64,000 bases of DNA from Candidatus Gastranaerophilales bacterium (GCA_944325515.1 CALVAO010000009.1:25936-89935); one strand, 5' to 3'; positions 16,295 to 25,940 are shown, counted from the stretch's first letter. The notes: generated by a model not told the origin, from the sequence alone. Translations and numbers: made by a program.

Positions 16295-18190
16295 ATGAAG
16301 AAATTATTTTTTCTGATAATAACTTTTATTATGTTTTTTATCCAGACTCTTGCTTCATACGCAGAGCCTTCTAAAGTTATGTCGCTGAATTTTGATGACT
16401 CTTCCTCTATTGTTTATCTTTATGTTCAAGAATCTGCAGATACAAAAATAGAAAATTTAAAAATATCTAAGCTGGAAAATCCGAACAGAATATATTTTGA
16501 TATAGAAAACGCTGTTTTAATAGGGGAAAAACAGCATTTGACCGTTGAAAAAAGCTACATTAAAGAAATTCGTCTTTCCCAGTTTTCAACAGAACCTAAT
16601 GTAGTGAGAGCTGTTATAACCTTTGAAGAAACTTTTGATACATCAAAAGTTAAAATCGTTAGAGCAGGCGGAAATATTATTGTAAAAACAGCCTGGCTTC
16701 CGATAAAAAATGATTACTTTAATACTGTATATTCAGAGGAGACGGAAAACCTTGCTTATTCCAATATTGTTGTAAATTCACAGGCCGTTCAAAAGGTTGC
16801 AATCCCGCAGAATATCACGGGCGACAGCTCTGTTGTTGCGGATATACAAAAGGCTTTTGAAAATTCAACTCTAAACAATTCTGACGGCAAAACTTATGAG
16901 TCAGCGGTTTCTATAGATCTGTCTTCTGATTTAAAACTCCGTACAAAGTATTATATTAACGGGTATTTTTTGAAAAATAACGGACTTCTTGTCAGCGGGC
17001 TTGGGCAGGTAAGCTCTGCAAGAATGTTTTATTTGACCGACCCGAAGAGAGTTGTTATGGATCTGCCAAACACTTTTGTGGATAAAAAGATTAGGAATAA
17101 AGAACTTGCGTTATGTCCGGACAACAGCTGTAAGGACAGCGCAAAAATCGGGCAGTTTGAGTATAACAAAGCCCGAATTGTAATAACGACAGAAAATCCG
17201 GATAAATATATTCCGATTTATTCTGCAGATGCACAATCATTGCTGTTTGTGAATGCAGATAAACTAAACCATACGGATTTGGTAAGCAGTGTTTCAAATA
17301 TTAACAAGGCTTTTGTCAGAAAAATAGACAGCAAAACTAATGAATTAATTTTATCGTTTACGGCTCCTGTCGTACATTCAATTTTGAGAAACGACAATTC
17401 TTTAAACCTGTATATGTTTAATGTTAGAAGCTATAATGAGCCGGATTTGATAAAAACCTTTAACAATACATACTATAAAGGGCTTGTAATGTCGCTTCTG
17501 CCGAAAATAGGCGTTAGGGCTTCTATTGAATTAAATAAGACAGATATTGTTAAAGTCGAGCAAAGCGTTGACGGCAAGGCTTTAAAGCTTACAATAACGC
17601 AGGGAATAAAAGATAAACCGGATGAAAAGGTTGTTGTAAAGAAAACTGCAACAAAAGGAAAAGTTGTTCTGGATGCTGGACACGGGGGCAGTGATTACGG
17701 CGCAATCAGAGAAGGCATTAATGAAAAAGACATAACGCTGGATGTTACTCAAAGGGTTGCTTCCATACTCAAGTCTAAAGGTTACAAAGTCGCTCTTACG
17801 CGTTCTGACGATACATTTGTATCTCTGCAGGACAGAGTTGAGTTTTCAGAAAATGAAGCTCCGGAAATATTTGTAAGTATTCACGTAAATTCTGCCGTAG
17901 CAACCGAGCCGAAAGGCATTGAAACACATTATTACCACGATTACAGCAACGAACTTGCCAAAACTGTCCATTCTCATTTGATGAAAGAAATTGATACAAA
18001 GGACAGAGGCTTGGTTAAATCGAAATTTTATGTTATAAATCATACAACGGTTCCGGCAATATTAGTTGAGATGGGATTTATCTCAAATGAAGAGGAACGC
18101 GCGGAACTGATTTCTGATAAAAGAAAGCAAAAGACTGCAAAAGCAATAGCCGAGGGTATAATTGAGTACTGTAAATCACAATCTAAATAA
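16295..18190 (+). CDS. N-acetylmuramoyl-L-alanine amidase with AMIN domains (AmiC type)
   Basis: A cell-wall amidase that cleaves between N-acetylmuramic acid and the stem peptide, exported across the inner membrane by a signal peptide (about 1-23). Residues about 30-130 and 205-300 are AMIN-like beta domains, which usually place such amidases at the division site. Residues 455-631 are an Amidase_3 zinc domain. VVLDAGHGGSDYGA has the first zinc His, NEKDITLDV the Glu, SIHVNS the second His, and LVEMGFISN the catalytic Glu; all ligands are present. Length (631) is long for the family because of the double N-terminal region. murI begins inside its last 29 bp. Confidence 0.92.
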   Translation: MKKLFFLIITFIMFFIQTLASYAEPSKVMSLNFDDSSSIVYLYVQESADTKIENLKISKLENPNRIYFDIENAVLIGEKQHLTVEKSYIKEIRLSQFSTEPNVVRAVITFEETFDTSKVKIVRAGGNIIVKTAWLPIKNDYFNTVYSEETENLAYSNIVVNSQAVQKVAIPQNITGDSSVVADIQKAFENSTLNNSDGKTYESAVSIDLSSDLKLRTKYYINGYFLKNNGLLVSGLGQVSSARMFYLTDPKRVVMDLPNTFVDKKIRNKELALCPDNSCKDSAKIGQFEYNKARIVITTENPDKYIPIYSADAQSLLFVNADKLNHTDLVSSVSNINKAFVRKIDSKTNELILSFTAPVVHSILRNDNSLNLYMFNVRSYNEPDLIKTFNNTYYKGLVMSLLPKIGVRASIELNKTDIVKVEQSVDGKALKLTITQGIKDKPDEKVVVKKTATKGKVVLDAGHGGSDYGAIREGINEKDITLDVTQRVASILKSKGYKVALTRSDDTFVSLQDRVEFSENEAPEIFVSIHVNSAVATEPKGIETHYYHDYSNELAKTVHSHLMKEIDTKDRGLVKSKFYVINHTTVPAILVEMGFISNEEERAELISDKRKQKTAKAIAEGIIEYCKSQSK

Positions 18191-18977
18191 TAGACCGATT
18201 GGTTTTTTTGATTCCGGAGTGGGCGGGCTTTCCGTATATTCGCGCTTTAAAAAAGTTTTGCCTTATGAAGATACGCTTTATTACGGCGATTTGGCGCATC
18301 TGCCTTACGGAAATAAGACAAAATCAGAGTTGGTCAGCTATGCAAGAAATATTTTAGATTTTTATAAAGAAAAGCAGGTAAAGGCAGTTGTAATAGCCTG
18401 CAATACATCTTCTGCGCAGGCATATGACACTGTTAAAGATGAGTATGATTTTAGAATTTATCCGATAATACAATCCTGCGCCAGAGTCATTGCATCTCAA
18501 AACAATAAAAGGCTTGGAATATTCGCGACATTGGCAACTGTAGCATCAGGGGCGTATACAAAAGAGTTAAAAAAGTATAATCCGGCGCTTGAGGTAAAAG
18601 AGGTTGCCTGCCCGAATTGGGTTAATATTGTCGAATCCGGCAGGTACAAAGATGAATCGGCAATAGAAGATGTGCGGGTTCATGTTAAAGAAATTCTGGA
18701 ATTTAGTCCGGAAAAAATTATTCTTGGCTGCACCCATTATCCCTATTTACTGCCGATATTGCATAAAGTTGCACCTAATATCGTATTTCTTGATCCGGCT
18801 GAAATCTTTGTTGATTACATAAAACAAGATTTACAGCAGGCAGGTTTGTTAAATACCGTGCATAAATCAGAGGAGCATATATATGTGAGCGCAGAACCCA
18901 GAAGCTTTATGGAGCATTCTGCAATATTTTATAAAGTTGAGGAGCTTCCGGAGCTTATTAATTTTGCTCTGCTTTAG
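18162..18977 (+). CDS. murI: Glutamate racemase
   Basis: Converts L- to D-glutamate for peptidoglycan. FFDSGVGGLSVY holds the first catalytic region. VIACNTSSA has the first catalytic Cys and ILGCTHYPYL the second, both intact. 271 residues, normal length. The start is a TTG at 18162 with GAGGG upstream; no in-frame ATG lies before the conserved IGFFDSG. It overlaps the amidase gene by 29 bp, so the two wall genes are one operon. It converges on tsaD with a 5-bp gap. Confidence 0.93.
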   Translation: MSTVNHNLNNRPIGFFDSGVGGLSVYSRFKKVLPYEDTLYYGDLAHLPYGNKTKSELVSYARNILDFYKEKQVKAVVIACNTSSAQAYDTVKDEYDFRIYPIIQSCARVIASQNNKRLGIFATLATVASGAYTKELKKYNPALEVKEVACPNWVNIVESGRYKDESAIEDVRVHVKEILEFSPEKIILGCTHYPYLLPILHKVAPNIVFLDPAEIFVDYIKQDLQQAGLLNTVHKSEEHIYVSAEPRSFMEHSAIFYKVEELPELINFALL

Positions 18978-18982
18978 TATTT

Positions 18983-20011
18983 CTATCCCCTTGAAAATAC
19001 TTCTACATCAATATTATCAAAGGTATTATTAAAGAAAAATGCGGAAGATGCAACCATAGAGGCATTATCAGTACAGTATTTCATTGCCGGAGCATAAACA
19101 TCATATCCTGCATCTTTAAGACTGAATATTTTTTTTCTGATTTCGGAATTAGCCGCAACTCCTCCGGCTAGAACAACCTGTTTGTATCCGCTTTGTTCTA
19201 ATGCGTGCTTAACTTTTTTGAACAGTGTAGAAGAAACACATTCTTGGAAGCTTGCACATATATCTTTTACCGGCATTTCCTTGCCGTCAAAACTTTTTAC
19301 TAATCTAAGCACTGCTGTTTTAAGCCCGCTGAAGCTGAAATCATATTCGGCAACTTTAGCTTCCGGCAGTTTGAATGCGTGCGGATTTCCTTCCTGCGCC
19401 AGTTTATCAAGTTTTGGTCCTCCGGGGTAGGGCAGTCCGATTAGGCGTGCAACTTTATCATAAGCTTCACCTACAGCATCGTCTATTGTTTCACCTATGA
19501 TTTCCATATCAGAATAAGAACTTACTTTAATAATCTGTGTATGCCCACCGCTTACCAATAGTGCAATAAAAGGCGGTTTTAGTTCTGTATCAATGAAATT
19601 AGCGGCAAGGTGTGCATTAAGGTGATTAACTCCGATAAAAGGCTTATCATATGCAAGTGCAAGAGTCTTGGCTGCGTTTAATCCTACCAGCAGACATCCG
19701 ACAAGCCCCGGACCAACAGTCCCTGCAAAAGCAGAAATATCTCTGCCCGTTACTCCCGCCTGCTTGAATGTTTCTTCTATTACGACATTTACAGCCTCAA
19801 GGTGTTCCCGCGCAGCAATTTCCGGAATTACGCCTCCGTATGCTTCGTGGATTTTTATTTGTGAAGCAACAACATTTGCAAGCACCTCTCTGCCTCCTTT
19901 TACAATTGCGCAGGCAGTTTCGTCACAGCTTGATTCTATTGCCATAATAAGAGAATTATTATCTAGTGTAACAGCATTATTGCTGAATAATGTTTTTTTA
20001 ATCTTGTTCAT
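18983..20011 (-). CDS. tsaD: tRNA threonylcarbamoyladenosine synthase subunit TsaD
   Basis: Transfers the threonylcarbamoyl group to A37 of ANN-decoding tRNAs. Hallmarks: MAIESSCDETACAIV near the start, GGVIPEIAAREHLE, the metal-binding HLNAHLAANF, the ALLVSGGHTQI strand and VLAGGVAANSEIR. The conserved core begins about 22 residues after the annotated ATG, so the N-terminus is slightly long; an internal ATG at the MAIESS segment is the alternative start. Total 342 residues, typical. Confidence 0.95.
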   Translation of the reverse strand: MNKIKKTLFSNNAVTLDNNSLIMAIESSCDETACAIVKGGREVLANVVASQIKIHEAYGGVIPEIAAREHLEAVNVVIEETFKQAGVTGRDISAFAGTVGPGLVGCLLVGLNAAKTLALAYDKPFIGVNHLNAHLAANFIDTELKPPFIALLVSGGHTQIIKVSSYSDMEIIGETIDDAVGEAYDKVARLIGLPYPGGPKLDKLAQEGNPHAFKLPEAKVAEYDFSFSGLKTAVLRLVKSFDGKEMPVKDICASFQECVSSTLFKKVKHALEQSGYKQVVLAGGVAANSEIRKKIFSLKDAGYDVYAPAMKYCTDNASMVASSAFFFNNTFDNIDVEVFSRG

Positions 20012-20238
20012 ACTATCAAGTATAATACAAATAGAAAACGTGCAAAATAATCCATTAATTGCCTAAAACCGCTGTTAATAAAAGATTTTGTATGGAATTC
20101 GTGTTAAAATATAGAGGGTAATATATTAAGTTTTGTAACAATTTGTCCAAAATTAGGCATTTTTTGTAATAAATCTTAACAAAACTATTGAGTTTTATAT
20201 ACTAATGATATATCATAAGTATATAAGGATTATTTGTT

Positions 20239-20295
20239 ATGTGTCCAATCCTTTACAGATCTGTTTTCAAAAAGTTATACATTTACCAACCTTAG
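20239..20295 (+). CDS. Possible 18-residue leader peptide of the sigma-factor gene
   Basis: An AAGGA ribosome binding site precedes ATG, then 17 further codons (MCPILYRSVFKKLYIYQP) and a TAG stop. That stop overlaps the TAGGAG ribosome binding site of the sigma-factor gene, leaving 12 bp between stop and the next ATG. The geometry fits translational coupling or a leader that controls access to the ribosome binding site. The gap of nearly 300 bp upstream also contains TTGTAACAATTT and AAAATTAGGCA (20136-20160), the latter shared with the promoters at 24561 and 15880. Confidence 0.4.
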   Translation: MCPILYRSVFKKLYIYQP

Positions 20296-20307
20296 GAGTT
20301 TAATCGT

Positions 20308-21189
20308 ATGAAAGAACAATTTATCAGTATGAAAACAACAACAAATCCTGCAAAATTTTTCACAAATACACCGGATGAATTAAAAGTTTATATTAGAAAG
20401 ATTAACAGTTTTAAATCATTAACAGCAGATGAAGAAAAAGAAATTGCAAAACGTGCAAAAAGCGGTGACAGAGAAGCAAAACGCATCTTGGTGCAGGCAA
20501 ATTTAAAACTGGTTTTGACAATCGCAAGAAAAGCCATTCACGTATCCAAGCTTCCGCTTGTAGATTTAATACAGGAAGGAAATTTGGGGTTAATGGTTGC
20601 GGTGGAAAAATTTAATCCGGATTTGGGCTACAGATTTTCAACATATGCTGCATGGTGGATTAAACAGGCAATGTTTAAGGCAATATCAGAACAATCATAT
20701 TGCATGAAGATTCCGGTTTATATACAAGAAACTTTGTCTAAGTTTTCAAAAGTAAAAGCAGAGATGGAAAAAAGCTACAATTGCAGTATCAATAATAAAG
20801 ATGTCGCTGAAAAAATGAATCTGGAACCGGAAAAAATTGATACTTATCTTTCTGCATATACAACGGCTGTATCTATTGAGGGCAGTTTTGAAGGCAATAA
20901 CGGAAGTGAACTCAATGTTGCAGATGTTTTGGAAGACAAAAAAACGAACGTAGAGCAGGACATTGAATATGAAGAATTGAAGAAGGATTTGTCAAGCGTT
21001 GTTTCTACATTAAAGGACAGAGAACAGACTGTTATAAAAATGAGGTTTGGTCTTGAAAATTTTGCAAGAACAACTCTGGAAGATATCGGCAAGCTTTATG
21101 GTGTTACTAAAGAGTGTATCAGACAGACTGAAATGCGCGCATTAACAAAATTGAGAAACAGCTTAACGTTAGCATGCTATGCAGATTAA
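20308..21189 (+). CDS. RpoD-family (group 2/3-like) sigma factor
   Basis: A sigma-70 family factor of 293 residues without region 1.1. Region 2 (about 55-125) contains [28 protein letters not shown] and the -10 recognition helix with [13 protein letters not shown]. Region 3 spans about 130-200. Region 4 (about 230-290) ends [20 protein letters not shown]. In the main RpoD the last helix usually reads VTRERIRQIE, so two -35-contact-region positions differ (Arg to Lys and Arg to Cys). Spacing and context suggest an alternative sigma factor. It could read the GGCA-type promoters in this window, but that is inference. Confidence 0.9.
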   Translation: MKEQFISMKTTTNPAKFFTNTPDELKVYIRKINSFKSLTADEEKEIAKRAKSGDREAKRILVQANLKLVLTIARKAIHVSKLPLVDLIQEGNLGLMVAVEKFNPDLGYRFSTYAAWWIKQAMFKAISEQSYCMKIPVYIQETLSKFSKVKAEMEKSYNCSINNKDVAEKMNLEPEKIDTYLSAYTTAVSIEGSFEGNNGSELNVADVLEDKKTNVEQDIEYEELKKDLSSVVSTLKDREQTVIKMRFGLENFARTTLEDIGKLYGVTKECIRQTEMRALTKLRNSLTLACYAD

Positions 21190-21202
21190 CAACAGATAAA
21201 AA

Positions 21203-21238
21203 TGTCCCGTATATGAACTAATATGCGGGATATTTTTT
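21203..21238 (+). terminator. Rho-independent terminator after the sigma gene
   Basis: TGTCCCGTATA pairs with TATGCGGGATA (one G-U), followed by TTTTTT. Confidence 0.8.
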
Positions 21239-21259
21239 ATGTTACATTTTTTTTACAAA

Positions 21260-21288
21260 CTAGCAAAATCTTGAATTTAGGGGATTTT
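21260..21288 (+). promoter_or_regulatory. Weak GCA-17-ATTTTA promoter candidate
   Basis: CTAGCA, 17 bp, GATTTT ATATTG upstream of the 167-residue gene. It fits the GGCA/TACTTT spacing but matches poorly at the -10. An overlapping TATAAT further down could instead be the -10 of an ordinary promoter. Confidence 0.3.
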
Positions 21289-21324
21289 ATATTGTATAAT
21301 ATAAATAAGAGTGTGAAGGTGTGT

Positions 21325-21828
21325 ATGATTAATAAAGTGAATATCTGCAATTCTATAAGCTGCAAACAAAATCCTTATGGTAACATACAAAAAATAGGAC
21401 AATCGCCTAATGGACGAACAATATACAGGGTTATTGATTCGGAAGGGCAGGAAAATGGAAGGCTCTCTGTAAATACTTCTGATACCGCAAAATTTGAACA
21501 GGCATACAGAGATGTAATGTCTTCTGCTCCGCAAATTCAAAAATATGTTTTGGAAAACTCTTCAGAAAAAGATATACAAAAAAGACGCACCATATCAAGG
21601 ACAGCCGTTACAGTCTGCGGACTTATCGGTGCAGCAATTCCTATTGCCATTACGAGAAAGGCTTCTACAATTAAACAGATTCTAGCAACAGTTACTGGTA
21701 TAGTAGTCGGTCTGTCTGCCGGTTTTGCTGCTTCTTTAGCATTAACAACCCCTCCCGGAACATTTAAATTTGCAAAAGCTACAAGAACTATTTCAAAATT
21801 AGATATACAACCGGTAGAAAATAAATAA
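21325..21828 (+). CDS. Unknown small membrane protein
   Basis: 167 residues from the ATG at 21325, with GAAGG upstream. The N-terminal half is soluble (GNIQKIGQSPNGRTIYRVID and SVNTSDTAKFEQAYRDVM). Two hydrophobic segments follow (about residues 92-110, AVTVCGLIGAAIPIAI, and 118-137, TVTGIVVGLSAGFAASLAL), then a polar tail. This soluble-head, double-helix layout resembles the glycine-rich membrane proteins at 36695 and 37376, but I see no sequence match. No function assigned. Confidence 0.6.
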   Translation: MINKVNICNSISCKQNPYGNIQKIGQSPNGRTIYRVIDSEGQENGRLSVNTSDTAKFEQAYRDVMSSAPQIQKYVLENSSEKDIQKRRTISRTAVTVCGLIGAAIPIAITRKASTIKQILATVTGIVVGLSAGFAASLALTTPPGTFKFAKATRTISKLDIQPVENK

Positions 21829-21918
21829 AATACGGCTAATCTATTGGACTTTTTGCGAATTTACCATGTTTATACTATAATTGAAATGAAAAGATTATAG
21901 TATAGTATTATGGAAGAA

Positions 21919-21939
21919 TCCGGCTTTCGAGCAGCCGGA
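21919..21939 (+). promoter_or_regulatory. Leader hairpin in front of pnp
   Basis: TCCGGCT, a 7-nt loop, AGCCGGA, ending just upstream of the GAAGGA ribosome binding site of pnp. In other bacteria PNPase controls its own mRNA through a leader stem; a similar role here is inference. Confidence 0.45.
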
Positions 21940-21952
21940 GAAAGAAGGAAAA

Positions 21953-24097
21953 ATGGTACCGGAAACAAAAAGTTTTCAGTTAGAAATCGGCGGAAAAACC
22001 GTCACTGTAGAGACAGGTAAGTATGCAAAATCAACAAACGGCAGTGTTACTGTTCGCTGCGGCGACACAATGTTATTTGTTCACTGCGTAGTTAGTAAAG
22101 AACCAAGAGTAGGGATAGACTTTTTCCCGCTTCTTATTGATTATGAAGAAAGGATGTCTTCAATAGGGCGCATCCCCGGCGGTTACAACCGTTCAGAAGG
22201 CAAGGCCAGTGATAAAGCTATTCTTGTTTCACGTTTGATAGACAGACCTATTAGACCCCTTTTCCCCAAAGGATATAGAAATGATATTCAAATCGTAGCC
22301 CAATTGTTCAGTTATGACCAGCAAAATCAGCCGGACACACTGGCAATGTTAGGAGCTTCATGCGCACTAATGCTGTCTGGCGCCCCATTTGAAGGTCCTA
22401 TCGGGGCTGTAAGAGTTTCAAAAGTCGATGGCGAGCTTATTGCAAACCCGACTCACCAGCAGGCAGATAAATCCGATTTGGATATCGTTGTAGCTGGTAC
22501 GCACGATAGCGTTATTATGGTTGAAGCAGGATGTAAATTCGTAACAGAAGATGATATTATGGAAGCTGTTGAATTTGCACAGGTTGAAATCAGAAAACAG
22601 TGTGAAGCTCAAGTCGAATTCGCAAAGGCTTGCGGCGTAGTTAAGGAAGAATTTGTTAACCCTTACGACACAACAGAACTTAAAAATATTATAGACGAAG
22701 TTGCTCATGATATGATTTTTGATGCATATCACAACTTTGACAGAGAATATAGACAAAATAAGCTTGAAGAAGCTAAAAAACTTGTTAAAGAAAAAGTTGA
22801 AGCACTTCCAGAAGATCACTATATTCATCAAATTATTGAAGAAACAGGAATTGATTTTGTTGCAGAAGAATTCAAGGCTGCAGAAAAGAAAATTATGCGT
22901 GCAATGATTCTTGATGAAGGCGTTAGAGCAGACGGCAGAAAACCTAATGAAGTTCGTCCTATATGGTGCGAAGTCGGTGTTATTCCACGTGCTCACGGTT
23001 CTGCAGTATTCACAAGAGGTCAAACTCAGATTCTTTCTGTCGCAACTCTTGCTGGACCGGGTATGAAACAGGAATTAGACGGAGTTGATCCGGAAACTGA
23101 AAAAACTTATATGCACAAATATATCTTCCCTGGTTTTTCAGTAGGTGAAGTTAAACCTCTAAGAGGTCCGGGAAGACGCGAAGTCGGACACGGAAATCTT
23201 GCAGAAAGAGCTAATGTTCCGGCACTTCCTTCACAGGAAGAATTCGGATACACAATCCGCGTAACATCTGATGTACTTGAATCAAACGGTTCAACTTCTA
23301 TGGGTTCAACCTGCGGTTCATCTATGGCATTAATGAATGCCGGTGTTCCTGTAAAGTGCATGATAGGCGGTGTTGCAATGGGTATGATTACTGAACCCGG
23401 AAGAGAACCTGTTGTTTTAACAGATATCCAAGGTATTGAAGACTTCCTGGGCGATATGGACTTTAAAGTTACAGGTAATGATGACGGTATTACAGCACTT
23501 CAAATGGATATGAAGGCTAAAGGTATTGCTAATGATACTTTAAGAAGAGCTTTGGCACAAGCAAAAGAAGGCAGACTTCATATCTTAGGCGAAATGAGAA
23601 AAGTTATTACTAAACCGGCAGATCATCTGTCACCATATGCACCAAGCATTACCACTATGACAATTCCGGTTGAAGATATCGGAACTGTTATCGGACCGGG
23701 TGGAAAACAAATCCGTGCTATTATAGATGCTTCCGGCGCTGAAATTGATATTCAAGACAGCGGTGTAGTAACGATTACTTCTAATGACCAGGAAGGTGCT
23801 GCAATAGCGAAAAAGATGATTCAAGACTTAACTTTTAAGCCGGAAGTCGGTATGGTTATAAAAGGTAAAGTTGTAAGAATTATTCCTATCGGAGCTTTTG
23901 TAGAACTCGGCGGCGGTAAAGACGGTATGGTTCATATTTCTCAAATCTGCCAGGAAAGAATCGAAACAATAGAACCGCATGTTAATATCGGCGATGAAGT
24001 TATAGTTAAGGTCATAAAGATTGATGATAAAGGCAGAATTAACTTGACTATCAAGGGCGTAACCGATGAAGACAAAACACGTATTATAAATGCTTAA
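21953..24097 (+). CDS. pnp: Polyribonucleotide nucleotidyltransferase (PNPase)
   Basis: A phosphorolytic 3'-to-5' exoribonuclease of the RNA degradosome type. Two RNase PH domains are visible: residues about 10-145, with GRIPGGYNRSEGKASDKA, and 325-545, with HGSAVFTRGQTQ and the SDVLESNGSTSMGSTCGSS active-site region. A KH domain follows (about 560-620, TVIGPGGKQIRAI) and an S1 domain (about 630-700, GMVIKGKVVRIIPIGAFVEL). 714 residues, normal. The GAAGGA ribosome binding site and a leader hairpin precede the ATG; a terminator closes the monocistronic unit. Confidence 0.97.
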   Translation: MVPETKSFQLEIGGKTVTVETGKYAKSTNGSVTVRCGDTMLFVHCVVSKEPRVGIDFFPLLIDYEERMSSIGRIPGGYNRSEGKASDKAILVSRLIDRPIRPLFPKGYRNDIQIVAQLFSYDQQNQPDTLAMLGASCALMLSGAPFEGPIGAVRVSKVDGELIANPTHQQADKSDLDIVVAGTHDSVIMVEAGCKFVTEDDIMEAVEFAQVEIRKQCEAQVEFAKACGVVKEEFVNPYDTTELKNIIDEVAHDMIFDAYHNFDREYRQNKLEEAKKLVKEKVEALPEDHYIHQIIEETGIDFVAEEFKAAEKKIMRAMILDEGVRADGRKPNEVRPIWCEVGVIPRAHGSAVFTRGQTQILSVATLAGPGMKQELDGVDPETEKTYMHKYIFPGFSVGEVKPLRGPGRREVGHGNLAERANVPALPSQEEFGYTIRVTSDVLESNGSTSMGSTCGSSMALMNAGVPVKCMIGGVAMGMITEPGREPVVLTDIQGIEDFLGDMDFKVTGNDDGITALQMDMKAKGIANDTLRRALAQAKEGRLHILGEMRKVITKPADHLSPYAPSITTMTIPVEDIGTVIGPGGKQIRAIIDASGAEIDIQDSGVVTITSNDQEGAAIAKKMIQDLTFKPEVGMVIKGKVVRIIPIGAFVELGGGKDGMVHISQICQERIETIEPHVNIGDEVIVKVIKIDDKGRINLTIKGVTDEDKTRIINA

Positions 24098-24117
24098 ACT
24101 GCATTCATTAATATAAG

Positions 24118-24146
24118 AAAAGGAGCTTATAAGAAGCTCCTTTTTT
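24118..24146 (+). terminator. Rho-independent terminator of pnp
   Basis: AAAAGGAGCTT, a 5-nt loop, AAGCTCCTTTTTT. Confidence 0.92.
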
Positions 24147-24208
24147 ATTCTTTATCTGCGCCTGTCTGTTAATTTTTGGCTTTTTTCCAAGCTATAATCT
24201 ATACACTT

Positions 24209-24427
24209 TTAATATGTATCTATACCAAAATATTCAATCGCACCTAATTTAAAACTCTTTATGGCAGCTTGAACTCTGTTTGAAACTCCTATTTTTTTGT
24301 AAATGGATGCAATATGGGCTTTTATTGTGTGGTCTGAAATAACCAATTTCTGTGCAATTTCTTTATTTGTTAATCCCATAATCAACCAGTACAATACCTC
24401 TAATTCCCGCTCAGTAAAAATTTCCAT
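24209..24427 (-). CDS. Stand-alone LuxR/GerE-type DNA-binding protein
   Basis: A 72-residue protein that is only the LuxR C-terminal helix-turn-helix. FTERELEVLYWLIMGLTNKE, then IAQKLVISDHTIKAHIASIY and KKIGVSNRVQAAI contain the invariant Glu, Leu, Gly and Val positions. It has no receiver or autoinducer domain; GerE of Bacillus is a comparable free-standing case. It diverges from the promoter of the 438-residue gene, with about 130 bp of shared upstream DNA, so that gene is a plausible target. This is inference from position. Confidence 0.88.
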   Translation of the reverse strand: MEIFTERELEVLYWLIMGLTNKEIAQKLVISDHTIKAHIASIYKKIGVSNRVQAAIKSFKLGAIEYFGIDTY

Positions 24428-24560
24428 TCTTTTAAACGCCCCTATATTCCTAAATTCCCAAAACTAATTAATTTTTTTGTACAATAATTCTCATCTTGTG
24501 TCTATAAGCTCTGTGGCTAGATTATATATTAAGATTTGTAACAATTTCAAAAAACCCTAA

Positions 24561-24584
24561 AATTAGGCATATTTTACATACTTT
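24561..24584 (+). promoter_or_regulatory. AATTAGGCA / TACTTT promoter element, short-gap form
   Basis: AATTAGGCA, 9 bp (TATTTTACA), TACTTT then ATATATATAAG. Nearly identical to the minus-strand element at 15880. TTGTAACAATTT lies 20 bp upstream, as in front of the sigma-factor gene. Confidence 0.55.
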
Positions 24585-24623
24585 ATATATATAAGATGGT
24601 ATTATAAGAAAGTTGAGTATAAG

Positions 24624-25940
24624 ATGGCACCAGATTTCGATTTAACACAAATACAATCAACATTAAATCAAGCAATTGGTCAGCTTGGCTCCACAGGAAG
24701 TGTTTCTGCCGGCGGCTCATCTTCTAGTACATCTTTTGTTAATAGCGTATGGAACTTGGCTCAAGAAGGACAGGTTGCTGCTAATGGAAATAACAAGCAA
24801 AAAGCTGAAGCAATATCAAATATTGTTAAAAATTTAATGGGTATGCTGACAAGCCTTGGAACTAATGAAAACAGCAAAGCAACTAAAGAAGTTAAAAAGA
24901 ATGAAAAAAATGCAGAAGCTCTTGATAAAAAAGCTGATGAATCTGCTCAAGCTACAGAAGAACAAGTAAATGAGATAATAAATAATATTGCCAACAATAC
25001 AACAAGCATAAGTCAAGCAATAGAAAAGATTGAAGAATTAGGCGGTGATAAAGGTCAAATTGCCGAAGCTCAAGAACAGTTAGAAGAACAGCTTGAAATT
25101 ATTGAAGAAAATAAAGCTATATTAAATGATGGTGTATCTTCTCCGGAAGCAAAACAAGAAGCTTTACAAGCTTTAGTCGGAGCAGCATCTGTTATTAACG
25201 GCTTAGTTGAATCAATCGGCGAAGTCCAGAAAGAAATAGAAGCTCAAAATAATATTGTTGAAAATTCTACAAATAACGTATCCGGTCTTATAGAAGAATC
25301 TGTAAGTGTTATTACAAACGGAGCAGTTGAACTTCAATCATTTATTAAAGAAGGAGCTGCACAGAGCGTTACCAGCACAACAACATCTGTTACAGGCAGT
25401 GCTAATGAAATTGTCGGTAAAAAAGCTACTGCAATGGGTTCTGCCAGCAGTGCAATTCCGTTTGTTGGCTCAACCGCCGGTTCGAAATTGATTCAAATTG
25501 GTATGGATCAAACTATGGCCGGTGGAACCAGAATAAGTGGAGCAGCTACGACACTTTCAACATTAACTAAAGCCATAGGAGAAATGGGAAGTAACCTTTC
25601 AAACCTATCTAATTTTACCAATTCTGTTGGTGAAATAGGTAATAGTTTTGTTGCACTTGTCGGACAATACGGTTCGGCTTTAGAGCCTGTAATTACAGCT
25701 ACCGGTTCATGGTCTGCAGTTGCTGATGCAAATGCCCAGTTTGAAGAGGCAATAGCTGAATATCAATCACAAAACGGTATGATTGAAACAAATCAATGGG
25801 AACAAATGAGCAAAACTTCTTATACATCAGATGATAAAAATAATAGCAATGAAACATCTTCAAATGAAGGCGAAAATAATTTAGCATTTAACTTTGATAC
25901 AAATTTATTTAGAGAAGCTTTTAAGACAGAGAATATATAA
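24624..25940 (+). CDS. Coiled-coil protein with Ala/Gly/Ser-rich region
   Basis: 438 residues, no signal peptide. Residues 85-215 form a long acidic coiled coil (KKNEKNAEALDKKADESAQA, later EAQEQLEEQLEIIEENKAIL). Residues 225-345 are Ala/Gly/Ser/Thr-rich with weakly hydrophobic stretches (SASSAIPFVGSTAGSKLIQI). The layout, a coiled coil then amphipathic small-residue helices, recalls type III secretion translocators, but I find no sequence match and no secretion genes nearby. It is expressed from the conserved short-gap promoter. Function unknown. Confidence 0.6.
   Translation: MAPDFDLTQIQSTLNQAIGQLGSTGSVSAGGSSSSTSFVNSVWNLAQEGQVAANGNNKQKAEAISNIVKNLMGMLTSLGTNENSKATKEVKKNEKNAEALDKKADESAQATEEQVNEIINNIANNTTSISQAIEKIEELGGDKGQIAEAQEQLEEQLEIIEENKAILNDGVSSPEAKQEALQALVGAASVINGLVESIGEVQKEIEAQNNIVENSTNNVSGLIEESVSVITNGAVELQSFIKEGAAQSVTSTTTSVTGSANEIVGKKATAMGSASSAIPFVGSTAGSKLIQIGMDQTMAGGTRISGAATTLSTLTKAIGEMGSNLSNLSNFTNSVGEIGNSFVALVGQYGSALEPVITATGSWSAVADANAQFEEAIAEYQSQNGMIETNQWEQMSKTSYTSDDKNNSNETSSNEGENNLAFNFDTNLFREAFKTENI

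Noticed and set aside
22418..23023. A 201-codon open frame antisense to pnp
   Set aside because: It lies entirely inside the second-best conserved gene of the window, has Cys/Phe/Asn-rich composition typical of antisense frames in AT-rich DNA and no ribosome binding site.
24624..25940. Type III secretion translocator
   Set aside because: Only the coiled-coil plus small-residue layout is similar. No secretion-apparatus or chaperone genes are near, so no function is claimed.
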